From Plasmodium coatneyi (taxonomy: Eukaryota > Apicomplexa > Aconoidasida > Haemosporida > Plasmodiidae), in the NCBI RefSeq assembly GCF_001680005.1, contig NC_033566.1, forward strand, positions 1,488,001 to 1,552,000: a DNA stretch of 64,000 bases, given 5' to 3'. The notes under the pieces are model-generated. The model ran no database searches. It was not told where the DNA came from and saw only the letters and a list, made by a program, of their open reading frames with translations. A program made the position numbers and the translations under genes. Of this stretch, positions 12,204 through 22,246 are shown piece by piece; position 1 is the first letter of the stretch; each line of letters begins with the position of its first letter.

Positions 12204-13000
12204 ATGGGTAAGTAATGCGCCGTAAAAGCAAATGACCGTAGAAAAGGCGATCGGATATGGGTTCTCCCCCTTGATAGAGGAATTATGTGGACACAACTCA
12301 CCCGTCCTTACTCACATAAGGTATGCATATAATACCTCTGCACATGCATGTATACACCCCCGCTTCTATTTCCCACGCGCAGATAAAGCCAACAGCGAAG
12401 TGGACGACTGGACAGAGTGGCTCAACGACGAGGAGGAAAAAAGAGAAGATTTCAATCTTGATTCAACAGCCAAGGATGAAGCGCTGAAGAAAAAAATTTT
12501 ACAAAACAATGTAGACGACATAGCAGACTTCCTAGGAATAGACGATGACGATGAGGAGAAAAAAAAAAAAAAAAAAAAAAAATGAACAAAGTGATGCCCC
12601 AGCTAAGAGTAAACAGCAGGAAAAAATCATAACGTTGGAAAGCACCCCCCTAAATTCTATAAAGGATTGTGAAACCTTGGGAGAAATTTTGGCAACGAGA
12701 ATACAGGAAAGTAAAGCCAAAAGTGTAGCCATAGAAAGGCTGCTCTCCATTATTCTTCCTGCGTGTGAAGCGAAATTAGAGGATAAGGAAATGCAAAGCA
12801 TCAACAGGAAGATGCAGGAACTTATCGAAAAGAGGGAGAAGAAAAAAAGGTATGCTCTCATAAATAAAAAAAAACCCAATGAGGTAAAAAACGCTCTTAA
12901 GAATTATAAGGACGAGGTCGATATGATTTATGGAGACTTGTCCTACGATGAGGAAGATTACGAGAATGAGGAAGCGGAAGAATTCGCCGAGGAGTACTAG
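12204..13000 (+). CDS. EIF3J: eukaryotic translation initiation factor 3 subunit J, frame interrupted at a poly-A tract
   Basis: Exon 1 is only ATGG (12204-12207). After a GTAAGT...GCAG intron, exon 2 starts at 12383 and reads DKANSEVDDWTEWLNDEEEK. The acidic N-terminus with conserved W residues, the segment LESTPLNSIKDCETLGE, the helical middle and the acidic C-terminus (DEEDYENEEAEEFAEEY) are those of eIF3J/HCR1, which binds the 40S decoding site and aids eIF3 assembly and start selection. As given, the frame stops at TGA 12583-12585, directly after 24 consecutive A (12559-12582). The rest of the protein lies in the +1 frame to 13000. A tract of 23 or 26 A would leave one open frame (206 or 207 aa). 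Most likely an assembly or sequencing length error in the lysine tract; a slippage-dependent gene is less likely. Confidence 0.85.
12559..12582 (+). repeat. 24-A homopolymer in eIF3J coding sequence
   Basis: Encodes a lysine run following an Asp/Glu-rich stretch. Its length modulo 3 decides whether the downstream two thirds of eIF3J is in frame; the length given here is out of frame. Confidence 0.95.
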
Positions 13001-13302
13001 CAGATTTGGTTCCGCTTTTCCTCCCTGCCGGTCTTACTGCTACCCCCTTTTTTATATATGCCCTTTTTTCGCCCTCCCCCCCTAACCTTTTTTTTTTAAA
13101 AAAAGAAAACTAATTAAAAGCTAAAAAATTAATGTGCAATTTGGTTGATTCAAGGATGAGTGCAAAGTGACTAATCGGACTAACCAACGGGTATGTTAAA
13201 ATCGACTCGTCTTGGCAACCTTCACGGTGAAAAGCACAGGGTAACAAAAAAAAAAAAAAAAAAAAAAGTCTGTGCATTGGTGAGCAGATATGTGAGTAGC
13301 TG
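13001..13302. other. intergenic, convergent 3' ends of eIF3J and RAP-like gene
   Basis: About 300 bases, A/T homopolymer-rich (A run at 13245-13267); nothing else seen. Confidence 0.8.
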
Positions 13303-15198
13303 CTACGTAGAAGCAGTCCCGCTGGGGAAGTACCTGTGTGTTAACCCAAACGCTATGAACTGCCTTCGCTCTTCCGGAGAAAGCTCCCTCCACTGGTGGA
13401 GATTAATCGAAAAGCACTTCATATTTAACGTGGTTAGATGATTCCGCTTCATGTTACAGTAAATATCAAAGGAGTTATCGCACAAGTGGGTCTTATCCGT
13501 GTCAAAAAGGATAACCACTTTTTGAGATTCCGTTTCTGGACTTCCCTCTTTTTTAAGATCGAAGGAGATATGACTAAGGTAGTAGTTAAGTAGCACTTTG
13601 TTCTTGCTCAGATTTTTTATGCAGAACGTGCTTCCACTTATTTGGCGTAACATTTCGTGCAGATTATCCACTTCTTCATTTAACTCCTGTGCGTATTCTG
13701 GTGGGTTCTGTTCATGTTGCATCTGCATGCTGGCTTGGATCTTTTCTAAGGCGTTTTGCAGCTTAGTTCGTCGTGTGCGCTGGTCTGACTCGTCCACTTC
13801 TACTTCTACATCTACTTCATTATCGCAGTAGCTGTTTGTGTGGTTTTCCCTCAAGGAGTCCAATCCACGTGACACTGCACTCGGGAAGGACTGCATCAGA
13901 CTCACATAAATCTGAAACAACTTAACTCGTTCCTCTTCATGAGACGCTTCAAACTTGTGGACGTTAAAGAGGTGGTCCAACATACACACATATGCATCCG
14001 TATTAGCTACGTGCAGGTTCAAGTAAGTGAATAAGTAAATCAGTAGAAGCAGATCCTTTGCATCTAGTGAGTAAAACTTGCAACAGAAATTCTTTTCCAA
14101 CGATGAGAGCATACATAGGGGGAAGTTAAAACATTTTTGTTCCTTTAAAGTCGCTATGGAGAGCAGCAAAGTTAGGCAGCTAGCTAAGGGTAGTTCCCCA
14201 ATAAGGTTGTACATATATGTATTGAGCTTTTCATAGAGGTAATAATTTTCACATCTTAGGGAAACATACGCCAGGTAAATGTTAATGAGCTTCTTGGCTG
14301 CATCGATTTGGTCTTGCTTGTCGAGGGTGTGATGATCGTTTAGGAGGTGCACAATTTCTGTGGCCACTCGGTGCATGAGGGGGGCGTTCCTTACGTTTGC
14401 GTTGTGGAGGCCGACGCACAGGAGGTGGTAGCAGTCGAGGGGTAAATGGCGGGGTAGGTCACCAGGTAGGTCACTGTTCAATTCGGTGGATTCATCCGAC
14501 GGTGTGACATCCGCCCCAGCAAGGAAGTCCAAAACGACCTCTACAAAATTAGTCGAAAAGGTAGCGAACATTAAATCCGTCTGCTCCCCCACCCGCATGT
14601 TCTTCATACTAGTGACGATAAAAAAAAACTGGAAAAATTTATTCACATCTGCTTCAAGGAAACCTTGCAAGTAGGGTTTCTCCTGTATAGTGAGTAGAAA
14701 ATCATGGATTAGCATCTGAGGCATGAACTGTATTTTTGAGAAGCACAAGGCGAAGAGAAACATCTCCTGAATGTTAAACGATGGGATCTTTAACTTGATG
14801 TAACCGAGGAGGTTTAAAAAGGTGGGGCATTTCCATATGTTTGTCCTCCCATCGGAGGAGCAGTCGGCCTCTTTGCTCAGAACCAGAATCCTGTTTAGTA
14901 GATGCAGAAATTTATACGCGTCTACCTCTTTTGCTGCTACTCTGGGGACCCCCCCATTGCCCATTCCTTTCATAAATACGTCGAAATTATTTTCCTTTAA
15001 AATTTTATCCACCAGTTTTATGGTTTTCTCCAGCTCCTTTTCCGATCGGTTTGTCCTCTGCTGGTTCTGTGCACTGGTGATATTCCTGTAGGGGTGGAAA
15101 TTCAATGGGGCCAGAGTCCTCACCACGGTTATTCTGTTAGCCCACCGCCGCCGCAGCAGCAACAGGTGGGGTGGCCCCACGGAAAGAGGAACCCTCAT
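13303..15198 (-). CDS. RAP-domain-like protein, predicted mitochondrial
   Basis: Single exon, 631 aa from ATG 15198 (MRVPLSVGPPHLLLLRRRW). The longer frame to 15285 begins with GTG. The N-terminus is basic and hydrophobic with no acidic residues until about residue 50, like a mitochondrial presequence. The middle is an all-helical, Leu-rich array. The C-terminus, roughly residues 555-620, goes from VVILFDTDKTHL through KRNHLTTLNMKCFSINLHQW to RELSPEERR. This fits the RAP fold (strand, Kx2xL, strand, W-x-x-L). RAP proteins of Apicomplexa bind and process the fragmented mitochondrial rRNAs. An Asp/Glu-Val repeat (VDVEVEVDE) lies near residue 485. A possible acceptor just upstream leaves room for an unseen 5' exon. 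Domain call is from pattern only. Confidence 0.6.
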   Translation of the reverse strand: MRVPLSVGPPHLLLLRRRWANRITVVRTLAPLNFHPYRNITSAQNQQRTNRSEKELEKTIKLVDKILKENNFDVFMKGMGNGGVPRVAAKEVDAYKFLHLLNRILVLSKEADCSSDGRTNIWKCPTFLNLLGYIKLKIPSFNIQEMFLFALCFSKIQFMPQMLIHDFLLTIQEKPYLQGFLEADVNKFFQFFFIVTSMKNMRVGEQTDLMFATFSTNFVEVVLDFLAGADVTPSDESTELNSDLPGDLPRHLPLDCYHLLCVGLHNANVRNAPLMHRVATEIVHLLNDHHTLDKQDQIDAAKKLINIYLAYVSLRCENYYLYEKLNTYMYNLIGELPLASCLTLLLSIATLKEQKCFNFPLCMLSSLEKNFCCKFYSLDAKDLLLLIYLFTYLNLHVANTDAYVCMLDHLFNVHKFEASHEEERVKLFQIYVSLMQSFPSAVSRGLDSLRENHTNSYCDNEVDVEVEVDESDQRTRRTKLQNALEKIQASMQMQHEQNPPEYAQELNEEVDNLHEMLRQISGSTFCIKNLSKNKVLLNYYLSHISFDLKKEGSPETESQKVVILFDTDKTHLCDNSFDIYCNMKRNHLTTLNMKCFSINLHQWRELSPEERRQFIAFGLTHRYFPSGTAST

Positions 15199-16088
15199 TG
15201 TTGTCCTTCCCGCTGTAAACACATCGACCAATAATGAGGGCCAGGGAGTGCACTGAGGGGCCTCCCCAAATAGGCAGCATTTCACACGAGGGGGTATAGC
15301 CTACAAGAGGTCATCTTCCACGTCGTGAAGGATGAAGAGAGCTGCCAAATGGGAGGTTCAACTAAACCGTTAATTCCTACGCGTTATCTGCTCTGTTGGT
15401 CGAGGATCCCAAAAAAAAAAAAAAAAATCACAAAAAAAAAAAGGGGAGTAAAAATAGTGCGACAGTAAGGGGGGGAAGTACTCCCTTGAACGCACTGCAG
15501 AAGTCGACAACGGGTTAGCGCACCTGTGACTGAGCAGCGCCAGCTTCCGCAGCTAGCGATCTGGAGAATACCCCCTCTTCTAAAATGGTTCACCCCCCTT
15601 ATGGGGTTAACCCGATAATGAGGTGGGGTCTGCACAATGGCCCACATTTCCAAAGGGAAGAAGTAACCCAACAAGGGGAAAATGTATGAAAAGTGCTTCC
15701 CCCCCCGATGAGGGAGGATGCCATCTATTTATGCTTTAAGTACCACTTGTGACATCCCGACCTTTGTGAAACCCCTCTAGTATGCTGGTGGGGTACTTCT
15801 TCCCAGAGGGTCACCCCTTTTTGCTTCCCCAACAGGGGGGACATGCATACAGGTTAATGTAGTGTTTTGGATAGCGTTCAAAAGTGAACAACAAGGCCAG
15901 TGCAAGGATGGGGAAAAAGTTAATGAGTTATGAGGGGTGATCATCACAGTTACACAGAAAGGGGGGAAAACATTCCCCACCTCGGGATCTCCTCCCATGT
16001 GTGGGTTGGCAAAAAAAAAAAAAAAAAGGTGGGGTAGATATATTCCCCTTTTTTGAGGGTACACAATGGGGGCACCCCGCCGGGTAGG
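15199..16088. other. intergenic between four-TM protein gene and RAP-like gene
   Basis: About 890 bases upstream of the RAP-like gene and downstream of the four-TM gene, both on the minus strand. It is richer in G/C runs (CCCC and GGGG clusters) than other spacers. No coding sequence recognised. Confidence 0.7.
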
Positions 16089-18407
16089 TTAAACGAGTGA
16101 ACCCGTGAGCGTGCTGCTCTTACGAACCACATTAACAAACTTGCAAAAAAACAAATTAGAAAAAATTAGCAAGATGATGGAGGAGCGAATTAAGTGAATA
16201 GATGTGCCGTCCTCACAAATGTCTGAACTCCCATCATGCATGACACATAAAGGAATGTTGTACGCCCGGTTGACGGAAAAGAGGGAGGAGATCATCGTGA
16301 TGAGTGCCAAGTTAACAAACACGAAGGAGACATACTTCACCAGCTGGATATTCTTCCCCTTCTTTTTGTAGTTCAGAAGAATATGCAACAGGAGGCAGAT
16401 TGGAATGAGTAAAAAAAATAATATTGCGTAGAGCAGAATCTTATGATACGTACCTGCCTTTTTTATTTTTGCCAAAAATTTACACTCAAGGTTGTAGATG
16501 GTGGGTCCGAAAATGTGTTTCCGTGTTAGGACTAGCTTGTCGTCTTTTAATAGTCCTACATGTGCTGGATTTTTTAGTGCATCTATGAGAAATTCATCAG
16601 AGACTTTCCCTTTTGTGGGATCAATTAGGTTCTGTTCATATTTTAGCTTATTGTTAGATGCCAAAAAGGATAGAAAGTTTTCCAATTCTTCTTTCGTAAC
16701 TGTGTTGCAAATTTCGTTGCCTATTAGTGACTCCATCGTTTGTTCCTTGTCGATGGAGAGGGTGACGTCCCCATTTTGTCTGGAAACTTTTTCCACCCTC
16801 CTAATGGTCGTTGCGCCTATGTCAATGTGCACCACCTTCTCGTTGTTCTCGGATTTTAGTTCCATTTGGTGCACCTTCCATGAGTCGTAACAGATAGATG
16901 CCGTGACAAAGGCGAAGCAGATTATATATAGGAAAAAACACAACAGAACGTTGTAGTGGTGGCAAAAGAAATTCACTTCCTTCGATAGTTGTGTTTTCTT
17001 TTTTTGCAAAAAATATTTTTTATCTTTTAAAAAGGTATTGTTAGACATGAAGGATTTGATTTTCTCTAAACTGTAAATCTTCCTGTCGATCCATTCGAAC
17101 GAATGTTTCTGTTCCCGTCCCTGGGTATGTCTCTCCCCTGATGTGTTTGTAGCCATTCCATCTGTTGTTTCCATATTTCCCGTGTGTGCTTCCAAATCAA
17201 CGCCTGCCATATTTTCATTCTGCAGATCCGTCAGGGGGGTTTCTTCCGTTTTGGTGGAACACGTGTGACTCTCCCGAACGGTTGCCATGACGTTTTGGTT
17301 CTCCCCCTGTAACTGCACTTCGCCAGTTGCAATTTGGATGGGGATGTGTGCCTCACTGGTGGCAGCCTGTCCTGCGTTGCTATTGTACTCATTGAAGCTT
17401 CCATTAAGGTTTTGTTGGTTATATCCCCCTCCACTGCTTCCGTCGGTGCTGCTGACAGGGTGCCCCTCACCCACGCCTTCCACCACGCAAACCACCTCAT
17501 TCGTGCACATGTGTTGGTCGTTCACCTTATTGGAGGAAGCCTTCTTCCGGAAGAGATGCAAAATTTTGTTCTTGTATTTGCTCTTGTACTTTTCCGTACT
17601 TTTATCTTTGCTCTTTTTCGCCTTGATCAAATCTTTGTTCGGTATTATATTTATTTCTGCTTTTTCTTTACAACCATGGAAATGGCTCATTGTTTGGTCG
17701 TCCCTCTCGTTGGGGTTTCCGAAGGGATTTCCCCCTCCTTCTTCTGTTGCAACTATTGCACCTGTTGCTGCTTCCCCTTGGTCCTCCTGATTGCAGGAAA
17801 CTTGGTGATGATTGCTTTTAGCCGACATGGGGTCTTCATTTACGTCCTCTCCTTTGAGTATCTCCCCCTTTGCGTCTTCTCCTCCGGTTACAGTTACGGT
17901 CGAATCATTCTTCCCATTTTCTGCGTCCCCTCCTGAGTGGGCATCCACCTGTGCTGAAATATGTTGCCCTTCGATAGGGATACCCATCCCTGGACCACCT
18001 CCCAACCCCAGGTGTGCATCCTCCTCTTCCAATATTTTTAAAATATCCTGTTGGTTCTTCATTTGTACCTCTGCGTCTGTGTAGTAGTTGTCCCCATCGT
18101 CCTTCTCATGGTTTGGTAAATTCGTCTGGAAAGGATTTATGCCCTCATTTTTCAAATGACGTTCACTGAAAATGCTCTTTTCGTGTCCCTCTGTAGATAC
18201 ATTATTGACCGACTGAACTTCATTTTTCAAAGGAGTCTCACTCTCTGTGTAATTAAAATAGTTGTAGTTGTTTTCGTCCATGTTGATTTTTTGATTTTTT
18301 GTATTTTCTATGGATGTCAAATTTGAGATGGACTTCTCATCCGTCAGATGCTCCGTAGAGGAGTTCATTTCTTCTATAGGGTTTTTTCCGTTGGTTTCGG
18401 TCTCCAT
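16089..18407 (-). CDS. conserved Plasmodium four-TM membrane protein with long disordered N-terminus
   Basis: Single exon, 772 aa, starting METETNGKNPIEEMNSS. Residues 1-470 are hydrophilic and low in complexity, rich in Asn, Glu and Gly, with a basic patch (KDLIKAKKSKDKSTEKYKSK) near residue 265. One TM follows at about 485-508. A luminal or extracellular domain of about 140 residues comes next, then three TMs in the last 125 residues. The order TM, large loop, TM-TM-TM resembles the claudin/tetraspan topology, but I see no diagnostic motif. Function unknown; by position it should be the P. falciparum gene next to H3.3. No signal peptide. Confidence 0.75.
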   Translation of the reverse strand: METETNGKNPIEEMNSSTEHLTDEKSISNLTSIENTKNQKINMDENNYNYFNYTESETPLKNEVQSVNNVSTEGHEKSIFSERHLKNEGINPFQTNLPNHEKDDGDNYYTDAEVQMKNQQDILKILEEEDAHLGLGGGPGMGIPIEGQHISAQVDAHSGGDAENGKNDSTVTVTGGEDAKGEILKGEDVNEDPMSAKSNHHQVSCNQEDQGEAATGAIVATEEGGGNPFGNPNERDDQTMSHFHGCKEKAEINIIPNKDLIKAKKSKDKSTEKYKSKYKNKILHLFRKKASSNKVNDQHMCTNEVVCVVEGVGEGHPVSSTDGSSGGGYNQQNLNGSFNEYNSNAGQAATSEAHIPIQIATGEVQLQGENQNVMATVRESHTCSTKTEETPLTDLQNENMAGVDLEAHTGNMETTDGMATNTSGERHTQGREQKHSFEWIDRKIYSLEKIKSFMSNNTFLKDKKYFLQKKKTQLSKEVNFFCHHYNVLLCFFLYIICFAFVTASICYDSWKVHQMELKSENNEKVVHIDIGATTIRRVEKVSRQNGDVTLSIDKEQTMESLIGNEICNTVTKEELENFLSFLASNNKLKYEQNLIDPTKGKVSDEFLIDALKNPAHVGLLKDDKLVLTRKHIFGPTIYNLECKFLAKIKKAGTYHKILLYAILFFLLIPICLLLHILLNYKKKGKNIQLVKYVSFVFVNLALITMISSLFSVNRAYNIPLCVMHDGSSDICEDGTSIHLIRSSIILLIFSNLFFCKFVNVVRKSSTLTGSLV

Positions 18408-19531
18408 GGTGGCGTCCTACCTTTTTTGTGAAGTGTGAAAAGAGTGCCTACCTATAACACTCAGGTGTGTAGGGGTGTCTCCCAGGGGGAGGGCGCAAAG
18501 ATGGTGATGGTGGTGCCAACCGGGACGGCGAGAAATACGCAGCGAAATGGACGGCGCTAAAAAAAATTGGCCAAATTGGCAGTACGGCAAAAATACCTAA
18601 TTTGGCACCATTGCGAGGAAAAAAAAAATTGTTGTGAAGTGAAGACCGACCAGCCGAGTCTGCCCAGTCGACGTGTGCACCGGTCTGGTTGCAGCCGAAA
18701 GGGAAATACAAAAAATACGAAAAGTTGCATAAAATGGGAACAACCACACGCGTGTATTTATATGTGCATACGTTTGCAGAAGGGTATCCTCTTTTCTAAT
18801 TACGAAAAAAAGAAATAAACCAATTATTCTTTTTTTTTTATTTTATTTTTTTTCCCCTTTTACAACGCCAACTGTTGCACGAGTTAGTGATAACGTCGCC
18901 CAGGTGGAGGGGATGATGGCGGCGCAATTTGCACGTCTTGCATGCATTCCTTCGCACTGTGCACATGTGTGTGTGAATTTTTTTTTTTTCCAAAACAGGA
19001 CGAATGTGTCACTATTTAGTACGTGTAATGAAGAAGACGCATTCACATTGTAGGAATACTCTACCATTTTGGCAACATTTTTGCGTTTCCCGTTTGGGAG
19101 GAATTCCCCATTGTGTGCATATTTTTTTAAGTGTGCTACGTACTCCTTTGCAATGTCAGGGCCGTCTTTCACTTCCCACATAAGGGGAAGTTGTTGTTGG
19201 TGCTGCTAGGGGGGGAGGTTTTGCCCCTACCGCAGAGTTGCATGTTTACGTGTGGTGCACAACAGGTGCGCAGTTCTATGGGTGGAATTCCCCCATTTGG
19301 CACGCCCATCGTGTATGCCCCTTTGTTCTTCTTCCATTGCTACGGGGGAACGTGTGTGAGAGGAAGGGGGGTTCCTTCCAATTTGACCTTCGCATAAGTA
19401 TACGTCCCTCTACATTTGAATGGCGTTTTACCCCCACCATGTTCGCGACAAAAAGGGCGTAAAAAAAAAGAAAAAGAAAAGAGGGAGGAGACGAAGAAGA
19501 TACCCTTTTCCAACCTACTCAGTCGTAGAAA
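18408..19531. other. intergenic upstream of the four-TM gene
   Basis: About 1.1 kb. It contains the promoter of the minus-strand four-TM gene and a minus-strand open frame (18843-19181) that is protein-like only in its first 65 codons (see findings). The palindrome TGCATGCA occurs near 18939. Confidence 0.55.
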
Positions 19532-20217
19532 ATGTTCCGCGCTGGCAGGTACGGCTACTGCCTCGTTCCAACCGGTAAGGAAATTTACACTTGGGCGTTT
19601 TCTGCATGCGTGCCGCTATGTATGGGAGTTGCCCAAAGCAGCACGCCTGCACAGTGCGGAAAAAACGGTAGGAAGAAGGAAAAGAAAAACCATCACTGGA
19701 TGAGTTTCCTTTCTCACCAAATTGGTGGCATCGTTAAAATGCACACATGGGGTGTTGTTAACTCAGCATATCCCTCTTTTGCAGACGCTGTGTCCAGTGG
19801 CATTCCTGCACACCTGCACGGGGGCGTACAAAATGTGTTGGAAGAAAATGCCACGCCCATGCTGCTGAACCGGTATAACGTTAGCCCTTCAAAATTGAAA
19901 AAAAAAAAAAGTGTTCCCACGCATATTCCTCTTCTGCTTTCGGGGTACAGTTACACACTACTACCTCCAAATTGTGCAATGCACACAGAGAGAAGCTAAT
20001 AAAAAGGAATCTTAAAGGAGCTTTCTCATTCAGTGGGTGACCCCCACTTTGAGTTCGCCTTCTCCCCACAGGCAGCATGATAACTCAGGAATTTCAACTC
20101 TTAGATTGCCGTCACAATGCATGGTTTGTAATTTTAAAAAAAAAAAAAAAAGCGAAAGAACAACACGTGGTGGTGGTAAAATGGTGATGGTAGGATGGTA
20201 ATGGTAGGATGGTAATG
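19532..20217 (+). CDS. candidate small spliced gene (3 exons)
   Basis: ATG 19532 opens MFRAGRYGYCLVPT, and a GTAAGG donor follows at 19575. A T-rich TTTTGCAG acceptor leads to exon 2 (19785-19872), reading DAVSSGIPAHLHGGVQNVL. A GTATAA donor at 19873 and a pyrimidine-rich CCCCACAG acceptor (ends 20071) lead to exon 3, reading QHDNSGISTLRLPSQCMVCN before a 16-A tract. Phases agree across both introns. The product would be under 90 aa and begins with a basic, aromatic segment that could be a mitochondrial or membrane-associated N-terminus. Exon 3's end is uncertain because of the A tract; I placed the stop at 20217 in the given frame. An alternative without the second intron runs to 19999. No family recognised; not known to me from the syntenic P. 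falciparum block. Confidence 0.35.
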
Positions 20218-20226
20218 GTGATAATG
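20167..20226. repeat. ATGGTA/GGATGGTA imperfect tandem repeat
   Basis: Sixty bases built from TGG, ATGGTA and GGATGGTA units, downstream of the candidate small gene. Typical low-complexity slippage product. Confidence 0.75.
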
Positions 20227-20753
20227 ACGCAGAAAAAAGGAAAGGAAACTAAATAACATGATACACATAAACTATACTCATGCAAGCACAACAGACATGG
20301 ATGTGCCACATGGCCACAAGGACAAAAGTAAAAAGATATGTGTGTACATGGTTATTAAAATTTACTTGAGCGTTTGCATTTTTTTTTTTTTTTTAAATAA
20401 ATAAATACATACACACATATATATATGTATATATAAATATATATGACCAAAAATGAATATGGAAAATAACTCAAAAAAAAAAAAAAAAAGCCTTTTTACT
20501 TTTTGTATTCATCACGTATGAGGAGGAGAGGAAGGTGGTGTGTGCGAAAGGGAAAAAGACCCAGAACACTACACCCCTACTTCCTACTCCACCCCCCCAC
20601 ACCTATTTTACATGTGTGTGTACGGATGTATATATACATGCCCATACACACGTAAAGGCAAAAAAAAAATTTCGCGTAATGCTGCATAATGTTGTATATA
20701 GGGAGAAAAATAAAAATAAACTGAGGTGAGATGTGGGATGAGGGAGGATGCAA

Positions 20754-20791
<38 letters not shown>

Positions 20792-21835
20792 TCACAAGTC
20801 AACTCCAAACTTCATATGTGTTGGTTGGATATGTGTTGTCACGTTTGGCATGAAATGTCCTTCCTCTGTTCGTAGCGAAGAAGATTTATTCCCACTCCGT
20901 CCATAACGATGGGAATGGAGAGAAGTGGGTGTAAAACTCACTCTGCTGCGAATGCTTGAACACGGGAAATCGTCGAACGTTTCCGCCGCGCAAGGTGCAA
21001 AGGAAGTCTTATTCATATGGATGCCCGTCCAACGTGTGTGCCGGCACATTTGTGCAGGTGCTTACATATAAGTAAATATATGCGCATACGTACAATACCC
21101 GTGTGTCTGTCATGTGTGTGGTGGTCCATCTTGTGCGGATTTAACACATTGCACTTGGTTCTCTCCTCAACACTCATGGGGCAATAACCACTTTGCTATG
21201 TGGCAACTGACAGGTGTCTCGGAAAAAAGCTTGCGATGCGCGTTTTTTTTTTTCTTCCCACGGTTTGAAAAATTTCTGTCTTCCCTCTTACGGTCAATGT
21301 GCTGCCGAGGCAAACATACCTCTCCAAATGCTTCTCTTAATATCACCGTTTGGCAATTTTCCACGGACACGCGAGTTCATACATACACACATGCACAAGT
21401 GTGCGAGACCCACAACCGAACGTGCATCTTGCTATGTGAACTTACACATATGCAACGCAGTACTGTGAACAGACGAGTTGATCTTTCTTCGCGTGAGGAA
21501 GCAACAAGGGAAACCTCCCCCCGCTGTCATACACGTGGGTAACGCACGCAAATATATTTGCATACGTTCGGCGCTGTGCAACGCTTAGCGAAGCCACGCC
21601 TTCCCATGTGTACCACGAACGGTCAGAAGGTGCCACTTCGCTGCCGCATCCTCGGCGAAAATCCTTTCATTCCAGTAGTCAATCATTTCTTCACTTTGCC
21701 TTTCGTTTCTTCCATTTTTTTCCTTCCCTTTTGGTTGTTATTTATTTTTTTTTTTGGGGGGGTGTTTTCAATTTTTTTTTTTTTTTTTTACACAACGTTG
21801 GGGGGTTCCCCTTCCGCTACGCGGAATACACGCGT
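20227..21835. other. intergenic, 3' of histone H3.3
   Basis: About 1.6 kb with TA microsatellite (20415-20445), a 33-A run (20756-20788) and T runs (20379-20394, 21769-21789). No gene recognised. Confidence 0.7.
20756..20788. repeat. 33-base A tract
   Basis: Longest homopolymer I found in the window; intergenic, 3' of H3.3. Confidence 0.9.
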
Positions 21836-22246
21836 TTATGATCTCTCTCCACGAATACGTCTGGCGAGTTGTATGTCCTTTGGCATGATGGTGACTCTCT
21901 TTGCGTGAATGGCACACAAGTTGGTGTCTTCAAAAAGTCCAACCAAGTAAGCCTCGGCGGCTTCCTGCAAGGCCAGTACAGCTTGGGACTGAAAGCGCAA
22001 GTCGGTTTTATATTCCTGGGCAATTTCTCTCACCAATCTCTGGAATGGCAATTTTCTTATAAGCAGATCAGTCGACTTTTGGAACTTTCTAATTTCTCTC
22101 AGGGCAACAGTTCCGGGGCGATATCTGTGGGGTTTTTTAATTCCCGTGGAAACTGGCGCGGATTTTCTCGCTGCCTTGGAGGCCAACTGCTTTCGGGGGG
22201 CCTTTCCTCCGGTGGATTTCCTCGCGGTTTGCTTGGTCCTGGCCAT
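21836..22246 (-). CDS. H3.3: histone H3 (H3.3 variant type)
   Basis: Single exon, 136 aa, full-length H3 from MARTKQTARKSTGGKAPRKQ to ARRIRGERS. All classical tail targets are present (K4, K9, S10, K14, K18, K23, K27, S28, K36). Plasmodial features include the SAPVSTGIKKP segment, FQKSTDLL and QSQAVLALQEAAEAYL. Nucleosome core component. I call the H3.3 variant mainly from its neighbour H2A and position, since canonical and variant H3 differ at few residues. In P. falciparum H3.3 marks euchromatic, GC-richer and active or poised regions. Divergent from H2A across a 5.3 kb spacer. Confidence 0.85.
   Translation of the reverse strand: MARTKQTARKSTGGKAPRKQLASKAARKSAPVSTGIKKPHRYRPGTVALREIRKFQKSTDLLIRKLPFQRLVREIAQEYKTDLRFQSQAVLALQEAAEAYLVGLFEDTNLCAIHAKRVTIMPKDIQLARRIRGERS

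Noticed and set aside
15470..15484. GGGGGAAGTACTCC also found at 51341-51354
   Set aside because: Exact 14-mers shared by two places are expected several times by chance in 64 kb; flanks do not match, so not a dispersed element.
18938..18947. TGCATGCA palindrome resembling an ApiAP2 site
   Set aside because: One occurrence in a spacer, not near a mapped start; no way to judge function.
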